This document shows, piece after piece, positions 32,259-40,520 of a DNA stretch of 64,000 nucleotides. The stretch covers positions 1-64,000 of the forward strand of contig NZ_CAJCKW010000008.1 of the NCBI RefSeq assembly GCF_903970965.1, in the 5' to 3' direction. This DNA is from Aureimonas sp. ME7. Lineage in GTDB: Bacteria; Pseudomonadota; Alphaproteobacteria; Rhizobiales; Rhizobiaceae. The position numbers and the translations under genes are program-made. Each line of letters starts with the position of its first letter. Position 1 is the stretch's first letter. The notes beneath the pieces were generated by a model. That model was not told where the DNA came from and did not search any database. It saw nothing but the letters and a program-made list of their open reading frames with translations.

Positions 32259-33415
32259 GCACTGAAACCGACCGTCTCGCTCGCGAAGCCGAGCAGCGCC
32301 GTTCCAGCCTCGATCAGACGCTGGAGAACCTGAAGGGCAAGCTCTCCGTCGGCCAGATCGTCGACGAGCTTTCCGACTATGTCCGCGAGGGGCAGGGCGC
32401 CGACATGGTCCGCAACCTCAACAACCAGGTGCGCGACAACCCGCTCGCCCTCGGGCTGATCGGGGCGGGCGCCGCATGGCTCCTGCTCGGTCAGGGCGTT
32501 CGCGACAACGCACGATCCGCGACGCGCCGCGTGTCGGAGCGCTACGACGACTGGCGCGGCGAGAACACCCGCGACTGGGATACCGGCGGCTGGGCCGAGG
32601 ACGATCGCGACAACCGCTTCGAGGGCGCCGGCTCGGCTGCACGCTTCGAGGGTGACCGCACGCGCGGCGTGACGTCGGGCGGCTATCCCGGCTCGGCCGG
32701 CGGCTCCTCCTCGTCCAGCATCGGCTCCAGCCTGTCGGGCGCGGCCTCTTCGGTTCGCTCGGGCGCTTCCAGCGCGGCCTCCGGCGTCGGGTCGGCGGCC
32801 TCGAACGCCGCGTCCTCGGTCGGCTCCGCCGCTTCGGGCGCGGCTTCCAGCGTGGGCTCGGCCGCATCCAACGCGGCGGGCGCCGTGTCGGACGCCGCCT
32901 CGCGCGCCGGATCGGCGATCTCGGACGCCGCGTCGTCGGCTTCCGACCGCGCCAACCAGCTTTCGCACGATGCGCGCGATGCCGCCTACCGCGCGGGCGA
33001 TGCGTCCTATCGCACTCTGTCGCAGGCGGGCGACCGCGCGGCCTATTATGGCCGGCGCGCGCGCCGCACCTTCCTTGACACGCTGCAGGACGAACCGCTG
33101 GTGCTCGGCGCCGTCGCGGTTGCCATCGGCGCGGCGATCGGGGCGGCCCTGCCGTCCACCCGCACGGAGGACGAATGGCTCGGCGAAACGCGTGACCGCC
33201 TGCGTGACGAAGCGGTCGGTTACGGCCGCGAGGCTTTGGACAAGGCTGGTACCGTCGCGCAGAAGGCCTACGAGGCCGGCAGCGCCGAGGCCGAGGCCAA
33301 GGGGCTGAAGCCGGAAGGCGGCAGCGGCGAGACGTTGGCCGAAAAGGTGTCTTCCGTCGCGCAGGCCGCCTACGGCACCGCCAAGGAGGAAGCCAAGAAG
33401 GAAAGCAAGTCCTAA
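32255..33415 (+). CDS. DUF3618 protein with 11-residue repeats
   Basis: 386 residues. The N-terminal DUF3618 domain (about 1-80; LAREAEQRRSSLDQTLENL) ends in a membrane segment (LALGLIGAGAAWLLLG). Residues 157-233 are tandem 11-mers such as GSAASNAASSV, GSAASGAASSV and GSAASNAAGAV, and weaker repeats run on to about residue 266. A second membrane segment lies at about 282-299 (LVLGAVAVAIGAAIGAAL), with a helical tail behind it. Repeats of 11 residues are a hallmark of amphipathic surface-lying helices in LEA-like and apolipoprotein-like proteins. The start overlaps the holin-family stop (ATGA). A terminator follows at 33443. Confidence 0.82.
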   Translation: MSTETDRLAREAEQRRSSLDQTLENLKGKLSVGQIVDELSDYVREGQGADMVRNLNNQVRDNPLALGLIGAGAAWLLLGQGVRDNARSATRRVSERYDDWRGENTRDWDTGGWAEDDRDNRFEGAGSAARFEGDRTRGVTSGGYPGSAGGSSSSSIGSSLSGAASSVRSGASSAASGVGSAASNAASSVGSAASGAASSVGSAASNAAGAVSDAASRAGSAISDAASSASDRANQLSHDARDAAYRAGDASYRTLSQAGDRAAYYGRRARRTFLDTLQDEPLVLGAVAVAIGAAIGAALPSTRTEDEWLGETRDRLRDEAVGYGREALDKAGTVAQKAYEAGSAEAEAKGLKPEGGSGETLAEKVSSVAQAAYGTAKEEAKKESKS

Positions 33416-33442
33416 GGGACCGACGCCACTTTCATGAATGCG

Positions 33443-33474
33443 AAAAGGCCGCCGGTGCGAACCGGCGGCCTTTT
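33443..33474. terminator. Terminator between the stress cassette and the PBP1A gene
   Basis: AAAAGGCCGCCGGT and ACCGGCGGCCTTTT pair perfectly over 14 bp around GCGA. It lies 27 bp after the DUF3618 gene and 45 bp after the convergent penicillin-binding protein gene, and is well placed to end both transcripts. Confidence 0.92.
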
Positions 33475-33519
33475 GGTTTGAAGCGTCGACGTCAGCTCAA
33501 CCGAAGCGTCGAGGTCGGC

Positions 33520-36165
33520 TCAGCCGCCGAAGAGGCCGCGAAACAGCGAACGGTCGCTTTCCCGCCCGCCCCCGGCCGGCCCTTCCAGGACGGCGTCCGG
33601 CGGCAGCTGGTCCGGGCGGACGCGGATCGCCGGGCCTTCCAGCACCGCGTCGGGCGGAAGCTGGCCCCGCGCCACGGTGCGTGGCGGGCCGATATCGGCG
33701 GGCGGCCGCATGCGGGCGGGCTCGCCGTAGTCGTATTCGGGCGGTGCCCCGCCATAGCGCTCGTCGCCATAGGGATCCTCGTCCGCCGGGTCCGGACGGC
33801 GGGCATAGGCGGGTTCTTCATCGGCAGGCGGCAGGCGGTAGCCCGGCGTGCGGCGATAGCCAGGCTCGACGCCTTGCGGCGAGCGGGGCGGCTGCGAGGC
33901 ATAGTTGTCGTTGCCCGGCACGATACCGCCGGGCGCGGCCATCGGCGGAAGGCTGCCGTCCTGCGTTGTCGCCGGCTGGCCGCCGTCGGAGCCGGGGCCC
34001 GGCAGCTCGTTGCTCTCGTAGACCGGGTTGCCGTCGGCGTCGTAGCCGATGATCCGGTCGCCGTAGCCCGAAGCCATCGGCTGGTTGCCGGGGTCGCCGA
34101 TCGTGTAGTTGCCCGGCAGCGGCATCGCCGGCAGGCCTTCGTGGGCGGCGGTCATGAAGTCCTTCCAGGCGTCGGCCGGCAGCGAGCCGCCGGTCACCTG
34201 TCGCATCGGCTTGCCGTTGTCGTTGCCGAGCCACACGCCGGTGGTCAGGTTGGCGGTGAAACCGACGAACCAGGCGTCCTTGAAGTCCTGCGTCGTGCCG
34301 CTCTTGCCCGCCACCTGCCAGCCCTTCAGCGCCGCGCGGCGCCCGGTGCCGGACGAGACGACCCGCGTCATCATCGCGTCCATCATGCCGACGATGTCCG
34401 AGGTGACGATGATCGGCGGCACCGCGTCGTCGCGCTCGTAGAGCACCTTGCCGGACGCGGTGGTGACCTTGTTCACGAGATGGGGCGTCGCCTGATACCC
34501 GCCGTTGGCGAAGGGCGCGTAGGCGCCCGTCAGCTCCAGAAGCGAGACCTCGGACGTGCCGAGCGCGATCGAGGCGTTGTCGGCGAGCGGCGACTGGATG
34601 CCCATGCGCTTGGCCGTCTCGATCACGGCGGCGGGACCGACCTGCGCGGTCAGCTGCGCGGCGATCGTGTTGAGCGAGCGCATCAGGGCGTCGGCCACCG
34701 TGACGGGGCCGCGGAAGCGGTTGTCGTAGTTCGACGGCGACCAGTTGCCGATGCGCACGGGCGCGTCGTTCATCACGGTTTCGGGCCGGACGCCGAATTC
34801 CAGCGCCGTCTGGTAGACGAAGGGCTTGAACGACGAGCCCGGCTGGCGCTTGGCGTCCACGGCCCGGTTGAACTGCGAGGTCGCATAGTCTCGCCCGCCA
34901 ACGATGGCGCGGATCGCGCCCGTCCCGTCGATGGAGACCAGCGCGCCTTGCGTGACGTTCTGCGTCGCGCGGTCGATCGTCTTGGCGATCGCGTCCTGCG
35001 CCTTCTTTTCCAGCCCGAGGTCGATCGTGGTTTCCACCACGACGTCCTCCTTGATCTCGCCGCCGACGAGAAGCGGCAGGTCGCGCATCACCATGTCGGC
35101 GGCGTAGTGCTCGGCGCCCGTCCAGAAGCTCTTGGCCTTGGTCGGCTTGGAAGCGAGCGCGTCGTCGAACTCGGCCTTGGTGATCTTGCCCTCGTCCAGC
35201 ATGGCCTGGAGGACGACGCCGGCCCGGCCGCGCGCCGCCTCCGGGTCGCGCACCGGCGACAGTCGCGAGGGCGCCTTCAGGAGGCCGGCGAGCGTCGCCG
35301 ATTCGATGAGGTTCAATTCGTCGGCGTTCTTGTCGTAGTAGCGCCGCGCGGCGGCCTGGATGCCGGTCGCGCCCGAGCCGAAATAAACGCGGTTGAGATA
35401 CATCTCCAGGATCTGGTCCTTGGAGAACTTGGTCTCCAGCCAGAGCGCCAGGATCGCCTCCTGCACCTTGCGCTGCAGGGTCTGGTCGGGGGTGAGGAAG
35501 ATGTTCTTGGCGAGCTGCTGGGTCAGCGTCGAGCCGCCCTGCACCGTGTCGCCGGCCGAGAGGTTCTGCGTCGCCGCGCGGATGATGCCGACGGGGTCGA
35601 CGCCCCAGTGCGAATAGAAGCGCCGGTCCTCGATCGCCATCACGGCCTGGGGCACGTAGGGGCTGATGCGGTCGAGCGCGACCGCCTCGCCGCCCGTGGT
35701 GCCCCGGTCGGCCAGAAGGTCGCCCGACACCGACACGATCTTGACGTTGGGCGGCCGGTCCGGGATCGCCCAGGCCTCCTGCGGCAGCTTCACCGCGAAA
35801 TAGCCGATGACCCCGAGACCTGCGATCCCGCCCCAGAACACGAGAAGGAAGGCGAGGCGGAACAGGTGTCCGATGAAGGAGCGCCGCCGGCGCGGACGGC
35901 GCCGGCCGAAGAAGCCGCCGCCACCGCCGTTATCGTTGCCGTCGCCACCGCCGTTGCGCCCGCCGCCACGCCGGTCGCTGCCGAGATCGCGCGAAGCGGA
36001 GGAGCGCCGAACGGCCTCGCCGTCGATGTCCTTGGTCTTTCGGCGCGTGCGCGAGTTCGAGACGGCAACGGGGCGGTCGTCGGCCGACACGCGGATCTCG
36101 CTGTCGTCCCGATCGGACCCGCCGAAGCTCGGCTCGATTCGCTCGCCCTTGCGCCTCGCGGCCAT
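33520..36165 (-). CDS. Class A penicillin-binding protein 1A
   Basis: 881 residues, a bifunctional peptidoglycan glycosyltransferase and D,D-transpeptidase. A basic, Gly-rich cytoplasmic region (1-95) precedes the membrane helix at 97-121. The glycosyltransferase domain has catalytic E179 in AIEDRRFYSHWGVDP and QGGSTLTQQLAKN. The transpeptidase has S444-x-x-K447 (PGSSFKPF), S497-L-N and K621-S-G-T. From about residue 700 the protein continues as a Pro/Gly/Asp-rich tail of 180 residues that contains QLPPDAVLEGPA twice (835-846, 853-864). Such tails are periplasmic and disordered and may bind partners. The gene is monocistronic. Confidence 0.95.
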   Translation of the reverse strand: MAARRKGERIEPSFGGSDRDDSEIRVSADDRPVAVSNSRTRRKTKDIDGEAVRRSSASRDLGSDRRGGGRNGGGDGNDNGGGGGFFGRRRPRRRRSFIGHLFRLAFLLVFWGGIAGLGVIGYFAVKLPQEAWAIPDRPPNVKIVSVSGDLLADRGTTGGEAVALDRISPYVPQAVMAIEDRRFYSHWGVDPVGIIRAATQNLSAGDTVQGGSTLTQQLAKNIFLTPDQTLQRKVQEAILALWLETKFSKDQILEMYLNRVYFGSGATGIQAAARRYYDKNADELNLIESATLAGLLKAPSRLSPVRDPEAARGRAGVVLQAMLDEGKITKAEFDDALASKPTKAKSFWTGAEHYAADMVMRDLPLLVGGEIKEDVVVETTIDLGLEKKAQDAIAKTIDRATQNVTQGALVSIDGTGAIRAIVGGRDYATSQFNRAVDAKRQPGSSFKPFVYQTALEFGVRPETVMNDAPVRIGNWSPSNYDNRFRGPVTVADALMRSLNTIAAQLTAQVGPAAVIETAKRMGIQSPLADNASIALGTSEVSLLELTGAYAPFANGGYQATPHLVNKVTTASGKVLYERDDAVPPIIVTSDIVGMMDAMMTRVVSSGTGRRAALKGWQVAGKSGTTQDFKDAWFVGFTANLTTGVWLGNDNGKPMRQVTGGSLPADAWKDFMTAAHEGLPAMPLPGNYTIGDPGNQPMASGYGDRIIGYDADGNPVYESNELPGPGSDGGQPATTQDGSLPPMAAPGGIVPGNDNYASQPPRSPQGVEPGYRRTPGYRLPPADEEPAYARRPDPADEDPYGDERYGGAPPEYDYGEPARMRPPADIGPPRTVARGQLPPDAVLEGPAIRVRPDQLPPDAVLEGPAGGGRESDRSLFRGLFGG

Positions 36166-36359
36166 TGCGATCGTCCCCTCGTTTCCAGAACCCGCGCCGG
36201 GAGCCCTAATGCCCGCCGGCTGAACGCGCGCTGAATTCCGCGCGGGCGGAATCGGTTCGCGGGTCGCTCAATCCCGACCATCGCCTGAACAGTAAATACG
36301 GCGATTTAACGGGGCGTTAACGAAGGCTGACGATGGATTAAGGGGCTGGTAACGACCCC

Positions 36360-37181
36360 TTAGGAGCGCGCGAAGGCGACGAGATCGTCGAGGAGGCGAT
36401 CCTGCTCGGTGTAGTGGAGACCGTGCGGCGCGCCCTCGTAGATCTTGAGCTCGGCACCCGCGATCGCCTCCGCCGACTTCGCACCCGAAACGTCCAGCGG
36501 GACGGTCTGGTCGGACGAGCCGTGGATCACCAGCGCGGGCACCCGCACGGCGGCGACATCCGCCCGGAAGTCGGTTTCCGAAAACGCGCGCACGCAGGCG
36601 AGCGTCGAGCGCAGCGAGGCCTGGAGCGCCAGATCGCTCGTGTATTCGAGATACTCGGAGGACACCGCGAAGTTGAGAAGGCCGGCGCCGTAGAACTTCT
36701 TGCCGAAGGAGGCGAGGAAGCTCGGCCGGTCCGACTTCAGCTGCTCGACGAACTCGTCGAAGGTCGAGCGGTCGACGCCGTCCGGGTTCGAGGCGTCCTT
36801 GAGGAGATAGGGCGGGACGGCCGAGACGAGGACCGCCTTGGCGACGCGCTCCGAGCCGAAGCGCGAGAGGTAGCGCACCACTTCGCCCCCGCCCATGGAA
36901 AAGCCGACCAGAACCACGTCGCGAAGGTCGAGCTTATCCAGAAGGGACGCCAGATCGGCGGCGAACGTGTCGTAGTCGTAGCCCGAGCCCGGCTGATCGG
37001 AGCGGCCGAACCCGCGCCGGTCGTAGGAGATGGCGCGAAAGCCTTTGTCGGCCAGCGCGTTGGCGTGGAAGTCCCACATGTCGGCGTTGAGCGGCCAGCC
37101 GTGGATGAGGACTACGGGGCGGCCCTGGCCCCAGTCCTTGTAGAATAGCTTGGTTCCGTCCTGGGCTTCGAAGGTGCTCAC
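36360..37181 (-). CDS. Alpha/beta hydrolase, non-heme haloperoxidase-like
   Basis: 273 residues. The oxyanion strand is VVLIHGWPLNADMWDF, then YDRRGFGRSDQP, the nucleophile VLVGFSMGGGEVVRYLSRFG, the Asp in LVIHGSSDQTVP and the His in GAPHGLHYTEQDRL. This pattern is that of bacterial cofactor-free haloperoxidases/esterases (perhydrolases). The start is GTG at 37181, with AAGGGA 9 nt before it. The next in-frame ATG lies far upstream in unrelated sequence. The stop is at the tip of a 7-bp inverted repeat (36339-36362). Its physiological substrate is unknown. Confidence 0.87.
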   Translation of the reverse strand: MSTFEAQDGTKLFYKDWGQGRPVVLIHGWPLNADMWDFHANALADKGFRAISYDRRGFGRSDQPGSGYDYDTFAADLASLLDKLDLRDVVLVGFSMGGGEVVRYLSRFGSERVAKAVLVSAVPPYLLKDASNPDGVDRSTFDEFVEQLKSDRPSFLASFGKKFYGAGLLNFAVSSEYLEYTSDLALQASLRSTLACVRAFSETDFRADVAAVRVPALVIHGSSDQTVPLDVSGAKSAEAIAGAELKIYEGAPHGLHYTEQDRLLDDLVAFARS

Positions 37182-37255
37182 GGAGGCTTTTCCCTTGACC
37201 GTTGCGTCTCCCGGCAATGGACCGCGCGCCGGGAATGTTCCCGGGAAGCCCAGAC

Positions 37256-37292
37256 AAAAAAGGCCCCGGCTGCGCGGGGCAGCCGGGGCCTT
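37256..37292 (-). terminator. Terminator of the MipA/OmpV gene
   Basis: AAGGCCCCGGCTGC and GCAGCCGGGGCCTT pair around CCGC as read leftward and run into TTTTTTG. It lies 25 bp after the stop of the leftward outer-membrane gene. Confidence 0.9.
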
Positions 37293-37317
37293 GAAGCGTT
37301 CATGGAGCCGGTTCGGC

Positions 37318-38148
37318 CTAGAACAGGTCGAACGAGAAGCGCTTGGACAGGCCGATGCCGGCGAAGAACTGGTCGCGCGATCCGACCTTGGCGATCGGGG
37401 ACTCCTCGGCATCGCCCACCAGCCGCTCGTAGGTGGCGTTGGCGTTGAGGAACCAGTCCGGGCGGAACTCGTAGCGCGCCGAAGCGTCGACGCCGACCGA
37501 CTTGAAGCCGCCGCCCGCCTGGAAGGCGGCGAGGCGACCGCTGGAGCCGAGCGATTCCAGCGGGGTGATGCCGAAATAGGTGCTCATGTAGTCGGAATCG
37601 GCAAAGGTGGTGCGGGGGCCGAGCTTCAACTCCCAGGGCTCGCTCGGGCGCGAGATGAAGTCGATGCCGGCTTCGCCCACGAAGCCCTCGCCCTCGTTGA
37701 ACGCATAGCGCGCCGCGCCGTAGACCTCGGCGTTCAGCGTGTCGTAGAGCGGGAACTCGTAGCCGACGCGAAGGCCGACCTGATAGCTCTCGTCCAGCGG
37801 CAGCGTGCCCGTGAGTTCCTCGTACTTGGCGGCGTTGCGCTTATCCATGAACTGGAGCGAGGGCGCGATGCGCAGGCCGCCTTGGCTTTCGTCCGGCGAG
37901 CCGATCGTGAAGAGGCCGGGAATGTTGAGGTACTGGAGCGAGAAGATCGGGAAGCCCGAAACGTCGTAGTCCTTGGCGCCCTCGTAGGACGGCTCCACGG
38001 ACACGCCGCCGCCGAGTTCGATGATGATGTCGGCGTTGTTGACGACGGCGACCTCGCTCGTGTCCACAGTCGGATAGTCGGCCGCCAGCGCGGGAAGGCT
38101 GAACAGCGTGCCGGCGGCGAAAAGGCCGGCGAGAAGGCGATGCGACAT
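37318..38148 (-). CDS. MipA/OmpV family outer-membrane protein
   Basis: 276 residues with a signal peptide cleaved after about residue 22 (SLPALAA). The mature protein has the MipA/OmpV pattern: an early ELGGGVSVEPSYEGAKDYDVSGFP block, alternating hydrophobic beta-strands, LGPRTTFADSDYMSTYFGIT, and a C-terminal aromatic FSFDLF, the usual signal for outer-membrane barrel insertion. Family members scaffold peptidoglycan enzymes (E. coli MipA) or act as porin-like proteins. It stands alone with its own terminator. Confidence 0.87.
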   Translation of the reverse strand: MSHRLLAGLFAAGTLFSLPALAADYPTVDTSEVAVVNNADIIIELGGGVSVEPSYEGAKDYDVSGFPIFSLQYLNIPGLFTIGSPDESQGGLRIAPSLQFMDKRNAAKYEELTGTLPLDESYQVGLRVGYEFPLYDTLNAEVYGAARYAFNEGEGFVGEAGIDFISRPSEPWELKLGPRTTFADSDYMSTYFGITPLESLGSSGRLAAFQAGGGFKSVGVDASARYEFRPDWFLNANATYERLVGDAEESPIAKVGSRDQFFAGIGLSKRFSFDLF

Positions 38149-38376
38149 GACGTGAACTCCAGCCGGCGGTCTCGAGGCCGCCTTTCATGTTCCCATGTTT
38201 CGCAGGGCGCCTTCCATTTCAATCGTTCGCGAGGCTTCGGGAATGCTTCGCCGGCCTACCGTTGCCAAAGCAACACAAAGGCGTGAGGCACCTGCCGAGC
38301 CCCGGTCGCTTCCGTCCGGGCGATTGCGTGGGCATCCGGCGGCGTCCATTCTTCCGCGGAAACGGAGGAGGACATC

Positions 38377-39354
38377 ATGAACGCTTTCACCAACGCCCTG
38401 AGCGCGCTCGGCGCGCTGGCCCTTGCGGCCGGTGCCGTGCCGGCCGGCGCCCAAACCTTTCCCGAGCGCCCGGTGACGCTGGTCGTGCCGTTCGCGGCCG
38501 GCGGCTCCACCGATCTCGTGGCGCGCACGATCGCCCAGAAGATGAGCGAGACGCTCGGCCAGCAGGTGCTCGTCGACAACAAGGGCGGGGCGGGCGGAAA
38601 CCTCGGGGCGACCTTCGTCGCCCAGGCGCCGGCCGACGGCTACACGATCCTGATGGGCACGATCGCGACCCATGCGCTCTCGGCCTCGCTCTATGCGACG
38701 CCCCCCTTCGACCCGGTGGAGGACTTCGCGCCCATCACCTGGCTCGTCACCGTCCCCAACGTCCTCACCGTCAACAAGGACTATCCGGCGAAGGACGTGA
38801 AGGAGCTGATCGCGCGGCTGAAGGAGAAACCCGGCGAGGAAATCTACTCGTCCTCCGGCAACGGCACGCCGCTGCACCTGTCGGGCGAGCTCTTCAAGTC
38901 GATGACCGGCACCGACATGGTGCACGTGCCCTATCAGGGTTCGGGCCCGGCGCTGGTGGACGCCATCTCGGGCGCGGTGCCGATCAACTTCGACAATCTC
39001 CCGAGCTCCACCGAGTTCATCAAGTCCGGCGCCTTGCGCGCGCTCGCCGTGACCACCAAGGAGCGGGCCGCGAACTTCCCCGACATTCCGACCATGGAAG
39101 AGGCGGGCGTGCCGGGCTACGAGACCAACACCTGGAACGCCTTCTTCGCGCCCGCCGGAACGCCGCCGGAGATCGTCGCCATCCTCAACAAGTCAGCCAA
39201 CGAGGCGATCAGCGACGAGGCGGTGAAGGCGCGCCTCGCCGAGGTCGGGGCGGCCGTCGTCGGCGGCACGCCGGAGGAACTGGCGGCGCACGTGAAGAGC
39301 GAGGTCGCCCGCTGGAAGCCGGTGATCGAGCAGGCGGGCGCCAAGATCGAGTAG
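38377..39354 (+). CDS. Tripartite tricarboxylate transporter substrate-binding protein (TctC/Bug family)
   Basis: 325 residues with a signal peptide (to about residue 25, VPAGAQ). The mature start TFPERPVTLVVPFAAGGSTDLVAR is the classic Bug carboxylate-binding loop. VPYQGSGPALVDAISGAVPINFDNLPSS and ALAVTTKERAANFPDIPTMEEAGVPGYE are equally typical. Such periplasmic proteins bind dicarboxylates or tricarboxylates and deliver them to TctAB permeases. No tctA or tctB gene is adjacent, so it is an orphan receptor, a common situation in this family. Confidence 0.92.
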   Translation: MNAFTNALSALGALALAAGAVPAGAQTFPERPVTLVVPFAAGGSTDLVARTIAQKMSETLGQQVLVDNKGGAGGNLGATFVAQAPADGYTILMGTIATHALSASLYATPPFDPVEDFAPITWLVTVPNVLTVNKDYPAKDVKELIARLKEKPGEEIYSSSGNGTPLHLSGELFKSMTGTDMVHVPYQGSGPALVDAISGAVPINFDNLPSSTEFIKSGALRALAVTTKERAANFPDIPTMEEAGVPGYETNTWNAFFAPAGTPPEIVAILNKSANEAISDEAVKARLAEVGAAVVGGTPEELAAHVKSEVARWKPVIEQAGAKIE

Positions 39355-39424
39355 AGCGCACGCGTCCAGGACGATAGGAAGGGCGCAAGCGATTCGCCCT
39401 TTCCCTTGCTTCGGGACGCCCCCC

Positions 39425-39772
39425 ATGACCACGACGCTCTACGGCATCCGCAACTGCGACACGGTGAAGAAGGCGAGGAACTGGCTGGACGGACGGGGCA
39501 TCCCTTACGCGTTCCACGACTTCAAGACCCAAGGGGTCGGCCGCGAGCAACTGGCCGCCTGGTGCGAGGCGGTCGGCTGGGAGGTGCTTCTCAACCGCGC
39601 CGGCACGACGTTCCGCAAGCTGCCGGAGGCGGACAAGGCGGACCTCGATCGGGAGAAGGCGATCGCGCTGATGCTGGCCAACCCATCCGCCATCAAGCGC
39701 CCGGTGGTGGAGACCGGCGGCACGGTCTCGGTCGGCTTCAAGCCGGAAGCGTTCGAGAAGGCCTTCGGCTGA
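39425..39772 (+). CDS. ArsC/Spx family reductase (YffB-like)
   Basis: 115 residues of the thioredoxin-fold ArsC family, YffB subgroup. It has GIRNCDTVKKARNWLD with a single Cys in the active-site position, then FKTQGVGREQLAAW and the conserved IKRPVVETGG. YffB-like proteins bind glutathione and are thought to act as thiol reductases. Arsenate reduction is unlikely, because the second and third Cys of arsenate reductases and a nearby ars operon are missing. Confidence 0.87.
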   Translation: MTTTLYGIRNCDTVKKARNWLDGRGIPYAFHDFKTQGVGREQLAAWCEAVGWEVLLNRAGTTFRKLPEADKADLDREKAIALMLANPSAIKRPVVETGGTVSVGFKPEAFEKAFG

Positions 39773-39779
39773 CGAGGCG

Positions 39780-40520
39780 TCAGGGGGCCGCGAAGATCGC
39801 GTCGAGATCGGCCGCCGTGAGGCGTCGGATCGCGCCGGGTTCGAGATCGGGCGGCAGGGCAAGGCCGCCGACCGCCTCGCGGTGCAACGCCTCCACGTGA
39901 TTGCCGGCGGCTGCGAACATCCGGCGCACCTGATGGTAGCGCCCTTCGTGGACCGTCAGCCGCGCCTCGCGCTCGCCTGCGACCTCGAGCTCGGCCGGGG
40001 CCAGCGGCTTGTCTTCGCCGTCCAGCATCAGCGTTCCGCTGGCAAACAGCGCGCCCTCGTCGCCCGAAAGCGGGCGGGCCAGATGGGCGCGGTAGACCTT
40101 CGGCACGTGGCGGCTCGGCGCGATGATGCGGTGGAGCAGCGCGCCGTCGTCGGTCAGGAGAAGCAGCCCCGAGGTTTCCTTGTCGAGCCGGCCGACCGTC
40201 GAGATCGCCGGCTCGCGCCGCCGCCAGCGGGACGGCAGGAGATCGTAGACGAGGGCGCCGGCTTCCTTGCGCGAGCACGTCACCCCCAGCGGCTTGTTCA
40301 GCATCAAGGCAAAGCCGGGCAGAGGGTCCAGCGCCTCGCCGTCCACCACCAGCCTCGTTTCGAGATCGGGCGTCAGCGCGATGCGCTCGTCCGCCCCCTT
40401 CATCGGCGCCCCGTCGAGCCGGATGCGCCCGGCTTTCGCCAGGAATTGGATCTCACGCCGCGAGGCATAGCCCATGTTGGCGAGAAGCTTGTCGAGGCGG
40501 GACGTCGGCACCTTGGTCAC
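39780..40520 (-). CDS. 16S rRNA pseudouridine synthase, RsuA family
   Basis: 246 residues. An N-terminal S4 RNA-binding domain (SRLDKLLANMGYASRREIQFLAKAGRI) precedes the catalytic domain. There the active Asp is in STVGRLDKETSGLLLLTDDG, and the KVYRAHLARPL and EGRYHQVRRMFAAAGNHVEALHRE blocks are characteristic. It isomerises a uridine in 16S rRNA (U516 in E. coli RsuA). The start is GTG at 40520, which overlaps the stop of the upstream methyltransferase gene as GTGA, so the two rRNA modification genes are translationally coupled. Confidence 0.9.
   Translation of the reverse strand: MTKVPTSRLDKLLANMGYASRREIQFLAKAGRIRLDGAPMKGADERIALTPDLETRLVVDGEALDPLPGFALMLNKPLGVTCSRKEAGALVYDLLPSRWRRREPAISTVGRLDKETSGLLLLTDDGALLHRIIAPSRHVPKVYRAHLARPLSGDEGALFASGTLMLDGEDKPLAPAELEVAGEREARLTVHEGRYHQVRRMFAAAGNHVEALHREAVGGLALPPDLEPGAIRRLTAADLDAIFAAP

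Noticed and set aside
39425..39772. Arsenate reductase
   Set aside because: The protein belongs to the YffB/Spx-like branch, with a single active-site Cys and no ars genes around it.
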